Part shown: positions 51,337-59,563 of the stretch, piece after piece | Numbering within the stretch: the stretch's first letter is position 1 | Layout of the letters: the number at the start of each line of letters is the position of its first letter | Assembly (NCBI RefSeq): GCF_017329565.1 | Contig: NZ_JAFMTT010000006.1 | Reading direction: 5' to 3' (one strand) | DNA length: 64,000 nucleotides | Source: Alicyclobacillus mali | GTDB taxonomy: Bacteria; Bacillota; Bacilli; Alicyclobacillales; Alicyclobacillaceae | Position numbers and translations under genes: made by a program | The notes under the pieces: model-generated | Database searches by the model: none | Seen by the model: only the letters and a program-made list of their open reading frames with translations | Told to the model about the DNA's origin: nothing

Positions 51337-52671
51337 TCAAGGTGATGCGTTCAAACGGAGCGCGTGCACCGTCGACGCCCACGAGGTGGGGTCGGACCAC
51401 GCCAGCGACCACGCAGCAACGCCTGCCAGTCCATCGTTGCTCACGAGTTGAAGCCAGTCCTCATACGTCTGAGACGTGGGATACCACACCTCTGCGTAGC
51501 CCGTCTTCGTCGGGTATTGGGTGAACATCAGATCCAGGGAGGCGTTCCACGAGCCGAGCGGCAGCCGATATTCGTTGAGAATGGCTTGTACCGCGCCTGC
51601 GCTGACCGCATCGCTCTGGACGCTGCCGTCCGTGTTGACGTACCAGAAACGAGTGTAAAGCGGGATGCCGAGTACCAACTTGTTCGCAGGTACGCCGGTG
51701 TCCAGCAGGTCGTTCACGCTCCGCTCCACCCACGGCAGGTCAGCCACGGGCCCGGGGTCCGGGTCGGTGGCCCAGTGTTCGTCATATGCCATCAGGACCA
51801 CCTGGTCGACCTCGTCGGCGAGCGCCGCGTGGAAGAAGGCGTCCGAGTCGTCAAGTTGAACGATGTCGGGCGTAAGGTCGAGCGACAGATCAATCCCGAG
51901 CGACTGTAATCGGGCGTGGAGCGCTCCCACAAACTGTGTGAATCGATTTCGGTCAGCTGCAGCGACGTTCTCAAAGTCGAGGTTCACGCCGTTCAGGTGG
52001 TAGGTTTTCGCTTGGTACGCGATCTCGTCAATGAGGTTCGCTTCTGCGCGCGGATTGATCAGAACTTTGTGTGTGAGCGTCGCGGAAAACTGGTTGTCCA
52101 CAAGGACCCAAACCTGAATGTGACGTTCCTGCGCGTATTGCACGACGCTCGGCACCACACCGCCGGATAAATTGCCCGAAGCATCCGCCAGATGAAACCA
52201 CGTGGGACTGATCACATTGACACCTGGATTGTCTTGAATCCACCGGAGGCACGTACTGGCATCGGTGGATGGGATCCAGCCAATCACGAGCGTGTGGCGC
52301 GTTTGGGACATGGCGGCGATGGAGTTGAGCAGCGACGTCTGCAGTCCCCCGCCGGGATCGCCCGGCGAGACCTGCGGAAGCATGTTGCGAAGGATGGCAG
52401 CAGGATTGAGGAACATGGACTGCAGGCGATTAGCCACGGCGCGAAGAGGGTTGACCGCGGCGGGTTGACCGCCTGTGGGGGCGTCGCCGCCAAACAGTGC
52501 GTTGACCTCGATGGAGGCGAGCGTTTGAACTTCCGACGCCGCCAAGCGATCGGTCAGGGGATGTCCCAAAGCGGCGGACATCGACACCACCAAGCCCGCC
52601 GCAAGGAGGAAGAGCGCGGAGATGGCTGCAATCAGTTCGGCGATGAGGCGGGAAGGTTTGCTGCGATTCAC
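51337..52671 (-). CDS. Glycoside hydrolase family 18-like protein
   Basis: 444 residues. An N-terminal membrane anchor (about 9-32) is followed by a spacer and a GH18 TIM barrel: GVNLDFENV carries the catalytic acid Glu of the DxxDxDxE region, and LVLGIPLYTRFWYV and AAWSLAW are later strands. The family includes spore-cortex N-acetylglucosaminidases (SleL, YdhD) and chitinases. GTG 52671 has GAGGAG 8 nt upstream; GTG 52680 is too close. It is probably an outward-facing cell-wall or cortex enzyme. Confidence 0.88.
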   Translation of the reverse strand: MNRSKPSRLIAELIAAISALFLLAAGLVVSMSAALGHPLTDRLAASEVQTLASIEVNALFGGDAPTGGQPAAVNPLRAVANRLQSMFLNPAAILRNMLPQVSPGDPGGGLQTSLLNSIAAMSQTRHTLVIGWIPSTDASTCLRWIQDNPGVNVISPTWFHLADASGNLSGGVVPSVVQYAQERHIQVWVLVDNQFSATLTHKVLINPRAEANLIDEIAYQAKTYHLNGVNLDFENVAAADRNRFTQFVGALHARLQSLGIDLSLDLTPDIVQLDDSDAFFHAALADEVDQVVLMAYDEHWATDPDPGPVADLPWVERSVNDLLDTGVPANKLVLGIPLYTRFWYVNTDGSVQSDAVSAGAVQAILNEYRLPLGSWNASLDLMFTQYPTKTGYAEVWYPTSQTYEDWLQLVSNDGLAGVAAWSLAWSDPTSWASTVHALRLNASP

Positions 52672-52751
52672 GCGTAGCACGCTCCTCGTTCAATGGGCCT
52701 CTGGCCCATGTCTATGACGAGCGCGCGGTGATTATGTAAAGCACGTCCTCG

Positions 52752-53420
52752 TTACGGATTCGGTCGCCACTCGGCCTTTCCGTCCGCAAAAAACTCCTTC
52801 TTCCAAATGGCGATGCGGGCTTTGAGTCGGTCGATCAGCGCCTCGCAGGCCTCAAAGGCCGCTTTGCGGTGCGGGTGCGCCGCGCCACAGATCACTGCGA
52901 CATCCTCGGGATACAAGGTTCCAATTCGATGCCACACAAGGGCTTTGACATCCGGGAATTCCGCTTCAACTTCTTCCACCAGCTGTTCCAACTGGACTCG
53001 CACCATCGCCTCGTACGCCTCATACTCGATGCGATCCGTTTGCCGATGGCCTGTCCACGCGCGCACAGTTCCAAGAAACAACACGCAGCCTCCGTGCCGC
53101 GCATCCGACAACAACGCCTCCGCCTCTTTCACGTCGAGGGGCTCCCGCCTGAGCTGCGCATACGGATGATCCCCTTCGCCACCGCCCACGGGCGGAATGA
53201 GTGCGATCTCGTCGCTCGACTGCAACGGTCGGGACGGATCGGCCAATTCCAGATTCACCGCCACCATCACGTGCTTCAAGGCATCGTGGAGTTCTGGATG
53301 CGTTGCATGGAGGACCTCCAGGACATCGGCCACGGTGGCGTCGTCCGGCACGTCCAATTCAAGTTTGTCTCGCCCGGCCAACTCCTTTACATTTGCGAAT
53401 AGGCGAATGTCGACGCGCAT
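52752..53420 (-). CDS. MoaD-MoaE fusion, molybdopterin synthase
   Basis: 222 residues. Residues 1-81 are MoaD ending in PPVGGG; the rest is MoaE with GTVRAWTG, YEAYEAM, HRIGTLYPED and KARIAIWKKEFF. Molybdopterin synthase transfers sulphur from the MoaD C-terminal thiocarboxylate, so the internal Gly-Gly implies cleavage or a variant mechanism. ATG 53420 has GAGGTGA upstream. It is divergent from moaC. Confidence 0.92.
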   Translation of the reverse strand: MRVDIRLFANVKELAGRDKLELDVPDDATVADVLEVLHATHPELHDALKHVMVAVNLELADPSRPLQSSDEIALIPPVGGGEGDHPYAQLRREPLDVKEAEALLSDARHGGCVLFLGTVRAWTGHRQTDRIEYEAYEAMVRVQLEQLVEEVEAEFPDVKALVWHRIGTLYPEDVAVICGAAHPHRKAAFEACEALIDRLKARIAIWKKEFFADGKAEWRPNP

Positions 53421-53460
53421 GTATGATTCACCTCAGTCAGTTTGAATACGGTAAGGAGCG

Positions 53461-53985
53461 ATGAACGTGAACTCTCAGGACGTATTTCACCATTTTTCAC
53501 CCGACGGCCGCCCGCATATGGTGGACGTAAGCGAAAAGGCGGTCACGGCCCGCGTGGCGGTGGCCGAAGCGCACATCCGGATGTCGCGGGCGACGCGCGA
53601 TGCTATTGTACATCACGCAATCGCCAAAGGCGATGTGATGAAAGTGGCCGAAATCGCCGGCATCATGGCTGCCAAGCGGACGAGCGAACTCATTCCTCTC
53701 TGTCATCCGCTGCCGTTGCACCACGTGTCGGTACGCATCGAAGAACACGCGCTTGAACCACAGGAGGCGGTGTTTCGCGTTCGGGCGGAGGTCCGTACGG
53801 CGCACCAGACCGGCGTCGAGATGGAGGCGCTGACGGCTGCATCCATCGCGGCGCTCACGGTGTACGACATGTGCAAGAAGGCGGACCGCGGTATGACCAT
53901 CTCCGACGTTCGCCTCGTCATGAAGGACGGTGGCGCGAGCGGCAGGTACGAGCGCGACGAGCGCGGTGGTTCCGAAGGCCGCTGA
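53461..53985 (+). CDS. moaC: Cyclic pyranopterin monophosphate synthase MoaC
   Basis: 174 residues. MVDVSEKAVTAR, KRTSELIPLCHPL, GVEMEALTAAS and the C-terminal MCKKADRGM are MoaC signatures. It acts with MoaA in the first step of molybdenum cofactor synthesis. ATG 53461 follows GGTAAGGAG. moaA is not in the window. Confidence 0.96.
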   Translation: MNVNSQDVFHHFSPDGRPHMVDVSEKAVTARVAVAEAHIRMSRATRDAIVHHAIAKGDVMKVAEIAGIMAAKRTSELIPLCHPLPLHHVSVRIEEHALEPQEAVFRVRAEVRTAHQTGVEMEALTAASIAALTVYDMCKKADRGMTISDVRLVMKDGGASGRYERDERGGSEGR

Positions 53986-54035
53986 GCGTTACAATAGACA
54001 TCGGCAAATCACCTTGTGAACAGGGATGATGATCG

Positions 54036-54962
54036 ATGGGGAAGCCAGAGGCCAGCGTTCGCGTGATCGACACGGGCACCACGACGGCTCGCCCGGAATG
54101 GCTTAAGATTCGCGCGAAAACGGGCGACAATTATAAGCAACTCAAAGAACTCATGCGCACGCAATCGCTGCACACGGTGTGCGAAGAGGCGCATTGCCCG
54201 AACCTGTTTGAATGCTGGGAGATGCGCACGGCCACGTTTATGATCCTCGGCGAAATCTGCACACGCGCGTGCAGGTTCTGCGCCGTGCACACCGGCCGCC
54301 CCAATGAGCTCGACCTGCGCGAACCGGAGCGCGTGGCGGATGCGGTGGTCGCGATGGGGCTGGAACACGTCGTCATCACGAGTGTGGCCCGGGATGATCT
54401 CGCCGACGGCGGAGCTTCCGTCTTCGCGGAGACGATTCGTGCGGTGCGGCGGAAAGTCCCGACCTGCAGCGTGGAAGTTTTGATCCCGGATTTCGACGGC
54501 AACTGGGAGGCTCTCGCCGTCGTGTTGGACGCGCGCCCCGATGTGCTGAATCACAACGTGGAGACCGTGCGCAGGTTGTCGGACTCGGTGCGCTCAAGAG
54601 CGAAGTACGATCGGACGCTCGAACTTCTTCGGCGTTCGAAGGAGATAGCCCCGGATATCCCCACCAAGTCGAGCATTATGGTGGGGCTTGGCGAGACGTT
54701 TGAGGAGATTTACGAGACGATGGACGATTTGCGTGAGGTCGGCGTCGACATCCTGACCATCGGCCAGTACCTCCAGCCGACGGCGAAACATCTGCCGGTG
54801 ATTCGTTATTACACCCCGACAGAGTTTCTCCGCCTGCGTGGGGAAGGGCTGAGTCGCGGGTTCAAACACGTGGAGTCTGGGCCCATGGTCCGCAGTTCGT
54901 ACCACGCGAAGGATCAGGTCCCATGGCGCCACCAGCAGACGGCTGCGAGAAGCGGGGAGTGA
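54036..54962 (+). CDS. lipA: Lipoyl synthase
   Basis: 308 residues. The auxiliary cluster Cys49, Cys54 and Cys60 (CEEAHCPNLFEC) and the radical-SAM cluster Cys75, Cys79 and Cys82 (CTRACRFC) are present, plus RSSYHA at the end. It inserts sulphur into octanoyl groups to make lipoate, used by GcvH and 2-oxoacid dehydrogenases. lipB follows by 7 nt. A weak -10 (TACAAT, 53990-53995) lies upstream. Confidence 0.97.
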   Translation: MGKPEASVRVIDTGTTTARPEWLKIRAKTGDNYKQLKELMRTQSLHTVCEEAHCPNLFECWEMRTATFMILGEICTRACRFCAVHTGRPNELDLREPERVADAVVAMGLEHVVITSVARDDLADGGASVFAETIRAVRRKVPTCSVEVLIPDFDGNWEALAVVLDARPDVLNHNVETVRRLSDSVRSRAKYDRTLELLRRSKEIAPDIPTKSSIMVGLGETFEEIYETMDDLREVGVDILTIGQYLQPTAKHLPVIRYYTPTEFLRLRGEGLSRGFKHVESGPMVRSSYHAKDQVPWRHQQTAARSGE

Positions 54963-54969
54963 GTTCGGG

Positions 54970-55653
54970 TTGGCCACACAGCTCGTTTGGCGTTCGATCG
55001 GCGTCGTTCCGTACGACGACGCGCTGGACATGCAGGTCCATCAAGCGCTGCGACTTTTGAACCTCGAGGACGACGCGCAGACTGTCTTTGCTCTCGAGCA
55101 CCCACGTACCATCACGGTCGGCCGCAACGGATCGGAAGCCAACATTCTCCTTCCGCTCGATGTCCTCGCCCGCAAGGGGTTTGAGGTGCGCATGGTCGAT
55201 CGCGGCGGCGATGTCACGTACCACGGTCCGGGCCAGTGGGTGCTGTACCCGGTGCTGCATCTCGCGCCGTGGGGGAATGACGTGGCCCGCTTCGTACGCA
55301 ACCTGGAGGAAGTGGTAATTCGCGCGCTCGCCGAGGTCGGGATCGAGAGCCGTCGGATCGACGACCTGCCCGGCGTGTGGGTGGGCGACGATAAGGTCTG
55401 TGCGGTGGGTGCGAGGGTGAAAAAGCGCCCGTCGGGCGAGTTCGTCACGTATCACGGCATCGCCCTCAACGTGAACACGGACCTTCAGGATTTTGACGTC
55501 ATTGTGCCGTGCGGGATACGCGATCACGGTGTCACCAGCGTGGCGGCGGTGCTCGGGGCGCCTCAGGACATGAAGGTCTGGGAAGAACGTCTGCGCAGGT
55601 GTTTTTGCGACGTGTTCGCCTGCGAACCAGTTCTGACGGGGGAGCAGGCGTGA
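54970..55653 (+). CDS. lipB: Octanoyltransferase LipB
   Basis: 227 residues. RGGDVTYHGPGQ, the Lys motif GDDKVCAVGARV and the catalytic Cys near 181 in VPCGIRDHGVTS are present. It moves octanoyl groups from ACP to lipoyl domains. TTG 54970 follows CGGGGAGTGAG. True LipB next to lipA differs from Bacillus, which uses LipM/LipL. Confidence 0.95.
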   Translation: MATQLVWRSIGVVPYDDALDMQVHQALRLLNLEDDAQTVFALEHPRTITVGRNGSEANILLPLDVLARKGFEVRMVDRGGDVTYHGPGQWVLYPVLHLAPWGNDVARFVRNLEEVVIRALAEVGIESRRIDDLPGVWVGDDKVCAVGARVKKRPSGEFVTYHGIALNVNTDLQDFDVIVPCGIRDHGVTSVAAVLGAPQDMKVWEERLRRCFCDVFACEPVLTGEQA

Positions 55654-56717
55654 GTGGGGAAATGGGAGCGGCCGACATAGCGTCGGCCCTCGCTTTCTTT
55701 CTGGACCTTCTGCGCATCGACAGTCCGTCGGGCGGCGAGCAACGGGCGGCTGGCGCCTGCGCGGCGTGGCTGCGAGCACTGGGCTTCGCTGTGGAGTCGG
55801 AGCCCGTGGCCATCGGGGATGGCGTTTCGGTGAATCTTTGGGCAAGTGTCCCGGGCGATCCGGCGCTCGCCCCTGTCCTGGTTTGTGCGCATCTCGACAC
55901 GCGCTGGTCGGGGCTGCCGGACGTGCGCAGGCAATCGGATGGATGGATCGTCAGCGCGAACGAGGTGCCGCTTGGCGCGGACGACAAGGCCGGTGTCGCG
56001 GCCGTGATGGCTGCATTGGCGCATCTCGTGCGCAATGACAGGCGCCATCCGCCCATTCACGTGCTGCTCACGGCTGGCGAAGAAATTGGAAGTGCAGGTG
56101 TCCGGTCGTCTCGCCGGATTCACGGTCAGTTGGAACGAGCGCTGGTCGTCGATGCGGAAGCCCCGGTAGGCACGTTGGTCGAAGCAGGTTATGGACAGGC
56201 GCGGCTGTTCCTCAGGTTTTCCGGCCGGGGCGGGCTCGGACCGACGTCCGTGTGGCGGTTGCTGCAAGAGGCCACGCGGCGGGTCGGTCCTGGTTTGAGC
56301 GGTGAACTGCTGCGATTGGAGCCCGATGGTCCAGGCTTCGAAGCCGAGGTGGCTGTGTGGATGTCGCCGGACACCGACTGGCGGATCGCCAAGGCGCGTT
56401 ACCAATCGTGGGCGGCCGAAATCAAGCGGCGCACATCCCCTGATGACGTACGCTCGCAGTTTCTGTACCCTGCATACGACGTGCGGTCGAGCGGGTGGTT
56501 GCAGGGGGTACGGCGTCGCCTGGAGCGTGAGCGCCTTCCCTCGGCTTGCGTCCGCATGCGCGACGGGTGTGATGCAAATTGGCTCGCTTCCCTAGGCCTT
56601 GTGCCTGTCAACGTCGGGGTGGGGTACGAGCGCGCCCATACGCGGGAGGAGCGGATTCACGAGCAGAGCCTGGAGCAGTTGACGACAATCTTGGTCGCGG
56701 CACTGACCGAGCCATAG
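55650..56717 (+). CDS. M20-family peptidase (PepT-like)
   Basis: 355 residues. VCAHLDTRW, GADDKAGVAA, the catalytic GEEIGSAG and a late YERAHTREERI give a complete di-zinc site of the M20/PepT type. It probably cleaves di- or tripeptides. GTG 55650 overlaps the lipB stop (GTGA) after GGGGGAG. It lies between lipB and nudF. Confidence 0.9.
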   Translation: MSGEMGAADIASALAFFLDLLRIDSPSGGEQRAAGACAAWLRALGFAVESEPVAIGDGVSVNLWASVPGDPALAPVLVCAHLDTRWSGLPDVRRQSDGWIVSANEVPLGADDKAGVAAVMAALAHLVRNDRRHPPIHVLLTAGEEIGSAGVRSSRRIHGQLERALVVDAEAPVGTLVEAGYGQARLFLRFSGRGGLGPTSVWRLLQEATRRVGPGLSGELLRLEPDGPGFEAEVAVWMSPDTDWRIAKARYQSWAAEIKRRTSPDDVRSQFLYPAYDVRSSGWLQGVRRRLERERLPSACVRMRDGCDANWLASLGLVPVNVGVGYERAHTREERIHEQSLEQLTTILVAALTEP

Positions 56718-56735
56718 GACATGGGGGCGAGGCTG

Positions 56736-57263
56736 ATGTGGGAAGAGACGGTGGCGGAGGAGCGGCTGTTTGATGGCCGGATCATCGATGTGAGGCGGCT
56801 CACGGTGAAGCTGCCGAATGGGCGCACCAGTACCCGGGAGGTGGTCCTACACCCGGGAGCCGTGGCTGTGCTCGCGGAAGTAGAGCCAGGCAAGGTGGTT
56901 CTGGTGCGCCAGTTTCGGAAGCCGTGCGAACAAGTGTTGTGGGAAATCCCCGCTGGCAAGCTGGAGCCTGGCGAGGAGCCCGAGCACGCGGCTAGGCGCG
57001 AGCTCTCCGAAGAGACGGGTTATGAAACCATTGGGCAACTCGTGCCCGTGCACGCGTTTTACACCGCACCAGGTTTCAGCAACGAGAAACTCCATGTGTA
57101 CTACACCCGGGATGTGAAGAGGGGTGTGGAACACCCCGATGGCGACGAGTTCGTCGAGTCTCGGGTCGTTTCACGCGACGAGATCCGCCGAATGCTGGAG
57201 AAGGGCGACATTCAGGACGCCAAGACGCTCGTGGCGCTCTACTGGTGGATGACTCGGCTGTGA
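56736..57263 (+). CDS. nudF: ADP-ribose pyrophosphatase (Nudix)
   Basis: 175 residues. The Nudix box GKLEPGEEPEHAARRELSEE is complete. It hydrolyses ADP-ribose to AMP and ribose-5-phosphate. ATG 56736 follows GGGGCGAGG; ATG 56721 is an alternative. It is the first gene of the Bacillus-like nudF-yqxK-spoIIM order. Confidence 0.94.
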   Translation: MWEETVAEERLFDGRIIDVRRLTVKLPNGRTSTREVVLHPGAVAVLAEVEPGKVVLVRQFRKPCEQVLWEIPAGKLEPGEEPEHAARRELSEETGYETIGQLVPVHAFYTAPGFSNEKLHVYYTRDVKRGVEHPDGDEFVESRVVSRDEIRRMLEKGDIQDAKTLVALYWWMTRL

Positions 57264-58423
57264 TCAGGGTGTTTGCCGATTTTCACATTCATACGGGAGC
57301 CGCCAAGGGGCGGCCCGTGAAAATGGCGGCCTCGCATCAATTGACCGTGGCGGCGTCGCTAGACTGGGCTGCGCGCGTCAAGGGGCTCCACGTCGCAGGG
57401 CTCATAGATGCCGTGTGCGATCCGGTGCTGAACGAGATCCGGGATTTGTGTCGTTCGGGGCATTTGACGCCAGTATCCGGCGGCGGGCTGATGTATCAGG
57501 CGTCCCTGTTGGTTGTGCTGGGCGCGGAAGTCGAGGTCCGCGTGTCAAACCACGGCGCCGCGCACTTCGGCTGTTGGCTGCCTACGGTTGAAGCGGCCGC
57601 GGACTTTCAGACGTGGTTGAAGACGGTTCAGTCCAATACGGGGCTCTCGTCTCAGGTAGCTCGGGTGGATCCGACGCGCCTCGCGGACGAGGTTCGCGCG
57701 AGGGGCGGCATCTTCGTTGTGCACCACGCGTTCACGCCGTTCAAGGGGCTGCTCGGCAGTGCAGTCGCGCGCGTCGCGGAGGTGATGCCGCTCGAGGCCC
57801 TGGACGCGGTTGAACTTGGGCTGTCGGCCGACGCCGACATGGCGGATCGCCTCGAAGAAATGCGGCACTGTACGCTTCTGTCCAATTCGGATGCCCACAG
57901 CCTCTCGTCCATCGCGCGCGAATTCAACGTGCTGGCGTTGAACGAACTCTCCTTCGAGGATATCCGACATGCGCTCCATCGCCGCGGAGGGCGAAGCGTG
58001 GTGGCGAATTTAGGGTTGTATCCACCGCTCGGAAAATACTATCGAACGCGATGCAGGTCGTGTGGCCAAGTGGTGACATCGGAATCATGCGGCTGTGGCG
58101 CCTCGAGGTCCGTCGTCCAAGGCGTATGGGATCGCATTGAAGCGCTTGCGGATCAGGACATGCCGGTCCATCCGCCCTGGCGCGCACCCTACCACTACAT
58201 TGTGCCGCTCTCGTTGATCCCCGGCGTGGGTCCGCGGACATATGTGAAGTTGCTCGAAGCGTTCGGTGGCGAAGCCCAACTTTGGTTCGATCCGCCTTCG
58301 GAACCGGCGCTCGCCGAGGTGATCGGGCCGAAGCTGGCCGCGCGCGTGTCCGCAGCGCTGAACGGGCGGTTGAGCATGTCGCCCGGGGGCGCCGGGCATT
58401 ACGGTCGCGTCGAGCTTGTGTAG
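57260..58423 (+). CDS. yqxK: PHP-domain endonuclease Q-like protein
   Basis: 387 residues. An N-terminal PHP domain with FHIH (metal motif I), VVHHAF and NSDAHS is followed by a Cys zinc site (CRSCG and CGCG near 260-278) and a C-terminal HhH (LIPGVGPRTY). EndoQ cleaves DNA 5' of deaminated bases. The segment after motif I reads GLIDAVCDPV. GTG 57260 overlaps the nudF stop (GTGA). Confidence 0.88.
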   Translation: MIRVFADFHIHTGAAKGRPVKMAASHQLTVAASLDWAARVKGLHVAGLIDAVCDPVLNEIRDLCRSGHLTPVSGGGLMYQASLLVVLGAEVEVRVSNHGAAHFGCWLPTVEAAADFQTWLKTVQSNTGLSSQVARVDPTRLADEVRARGGIFVVHHAFTPFKGLLGSAVARVAEVMPLEALDAVELGLSADADMADRLEEMRHCTLLSNSDAHSLSSIAREFNVLALNELSFEDIRHALHRRGGRSVVANLGLYPPLGKYYRTRCRSCGQVVTSESCGCGASRSVVQGVWDRIEALADQDMPVHPPWRAPYHYIVPLSLIPGVGPRTYVKLLEAFGGEAQLWFDPPSEPALAEVIGPKLAARVSAALNGRLSMSPGGAGHYGRVELV

Positions 58424-58518
58424 GGGGATGTACACTGGCGGTCTTCGAGTCTATCAATCGGGATCGCGTCATAGACATAGTCGTGTCTACGTCCCATTTC
58501 GCGGGAGGAGGCACGACG

Positions 58519-59202
58519 ATGAAGGCCATGTTGTGGGCGGTGAGACGGCGCCCGCGCACACCCCGAACTCCGTCGCTCATCGGGTTTCGCGTTCGCAGAA
58601 TACTGGCGCGCCGACTCTCCCAGGAGGCGCATATCGTCGCATTCTTGCTCGGCATCGTCCTGTCTGGTGTCGCCTTCGGCGGGATTGTGGCGGGTGAACT
58701 GCGGCCGGGGGACAAGCTGGAGCTCGCGAATCAGCTCGAGGCCTTCCTGCTGGCCACCGTGCACGGGCAGCTGGCGTCGGGGAGTTCGGTGTTTGCCAGC
58801 CGCCTGGTATCGGACGCGGCTTGGCTTGCCCTCGTCTGGCTCGCTGGCTCGTCAGCTGTCGGCATCCCCATTGTGGCAGCAGCTGTGTTTGCCCGGGCCT
58901 TCGAGGCAGGTTTCGCTGCGGCGTTCACGGCATTGCAATTTGGCTGGAAAGGCTTTGTCGTGGCGGCGTTTGGCATCTTTGTGCATCAGGCGATTTTTCT
59001 GTTCGCGTTTCTCATCGCAGGCGTCAATGCCATCCGATTTTCGTATCAGATTGTCGCCCAGTCCGTTCCGCTCTATCAGTGGACGCTTCAGTTCCTGAGG
59101 TATACTGGGGGAAGTGTGATGTGCCTGGGCGGCGTGATGCTTGCGGCCGCCATCCAGGCGTTCGTCGTGCCACCCATGGTGAGTCGGCTGCTGGGAGGAT
59201 GA
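58519..59202 (+). CDS. spoIIM: Stage II sporulation protein SpoIIM
   Basis: 227 residues with about five membrane segments and the family segment FGIFVHQAIFLFAF. With SpoIID and SpoIIP it forms the engulfment complex that remodels septal peptidoglycan. ATG 58519 has GGGAGGAGG upstream; the frame is open from 58282 inside yqxK. Confidence 0.92.
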   Translation: MKAMLWAVRRRPRTPRTPSLIGFRVRRILARRLSQEAHIVAFLLGIVLSGVAFGGIVAGELRPGDKLELANQLEAFLLATVHGQLASGSSVFASRLVSDAAWLALVWLAGSSAVGIPIVAAAVFARAFEAGFAAAFTALQFGWKGFVVAAFGIFVHQAIFLFAFLIAGVNAIRFSYQIVAQSVPLYQWTLQFLRYTGGSVMCLGGVMLAAAIQAFVVPPMVSRLLGG

Positions 59203-59204
59203 AG

Positions 59205-59528
59205 ATGGCAGCGTTTATCCGGCGCAACGAGCCATTCACTTGCGCGCACTGCGGACTCCACGTGTCGCCCGCAGAACGGACGTGCAGGAATCATTGTCCT
59301 CGCTGCCTCTATTCAATGCACGTGGACGTGTCACCGGGCGATCGCGCGAATATCTGCGGCGGGCTGATGGAGCCGGTTCGAGTCGAATACCATTCGAAGA
59401 AGGGCTACCAGATTGTCCACCGCTGCACGCGCTGTGGTGTGGAGACGCGCAACATCGCGCTCATCGACGTCGCTGTGCAACCTGACAATCTCGACCGGCT
59501 ATACGACTTGATGCGCAATCCGCGCTGA
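59205..59528 (+). CDS. RNHCP zinc-ribbon protein
   Basis: 107 residues. Three Cys pairs form zinc ribbons: CAHCG, CRNHCPRC (the RNHCP signature) and CTRCG. The family is uncharacterised. ATG 59205 lies 7 nt after GGGAGG; ATG 59199 overlaps the spoIIM stop. In Bacillus fur occupies this place between spoIIM and xerD. This protein has no Fur fold. Confidence 0.85.
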   Translation: MAAFIRRNEPFTCAHCGLHVSPAERTCRNHCPRCLYSMHVDVSPGDRANICGGLMEPVRVEYHSKKGYQIVHRCTRCGVETRNIALIDVAVQPDNLDRLYDLMRNPR

Positions 59529-59563
59529 TAAGGACCGCCGTGACAAGCAGGGAGGGGTGGCCC

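Noticed and set aside
52693..52709. Perfect 7-bp stem (ATGGGCC/GGCCCAT) between the GH18 and MoaD-MoaE genes as a terminator
   Set aside because: No T tract on either strand; it is too short to call beyond a chance palindrome.
54036..54962. Reading the radical-SAM gene after moaC as moaA
   Set aside because: The CX4CX5C auxiliary cluster and the C-terminal RSSYHA identify lipoyl synthase.
58440..58518. Sigma-E promoter for spoIIM
   Set aside because: CATAGACAT and similar strings appear, but no -35/-10 pair with correct spacing.
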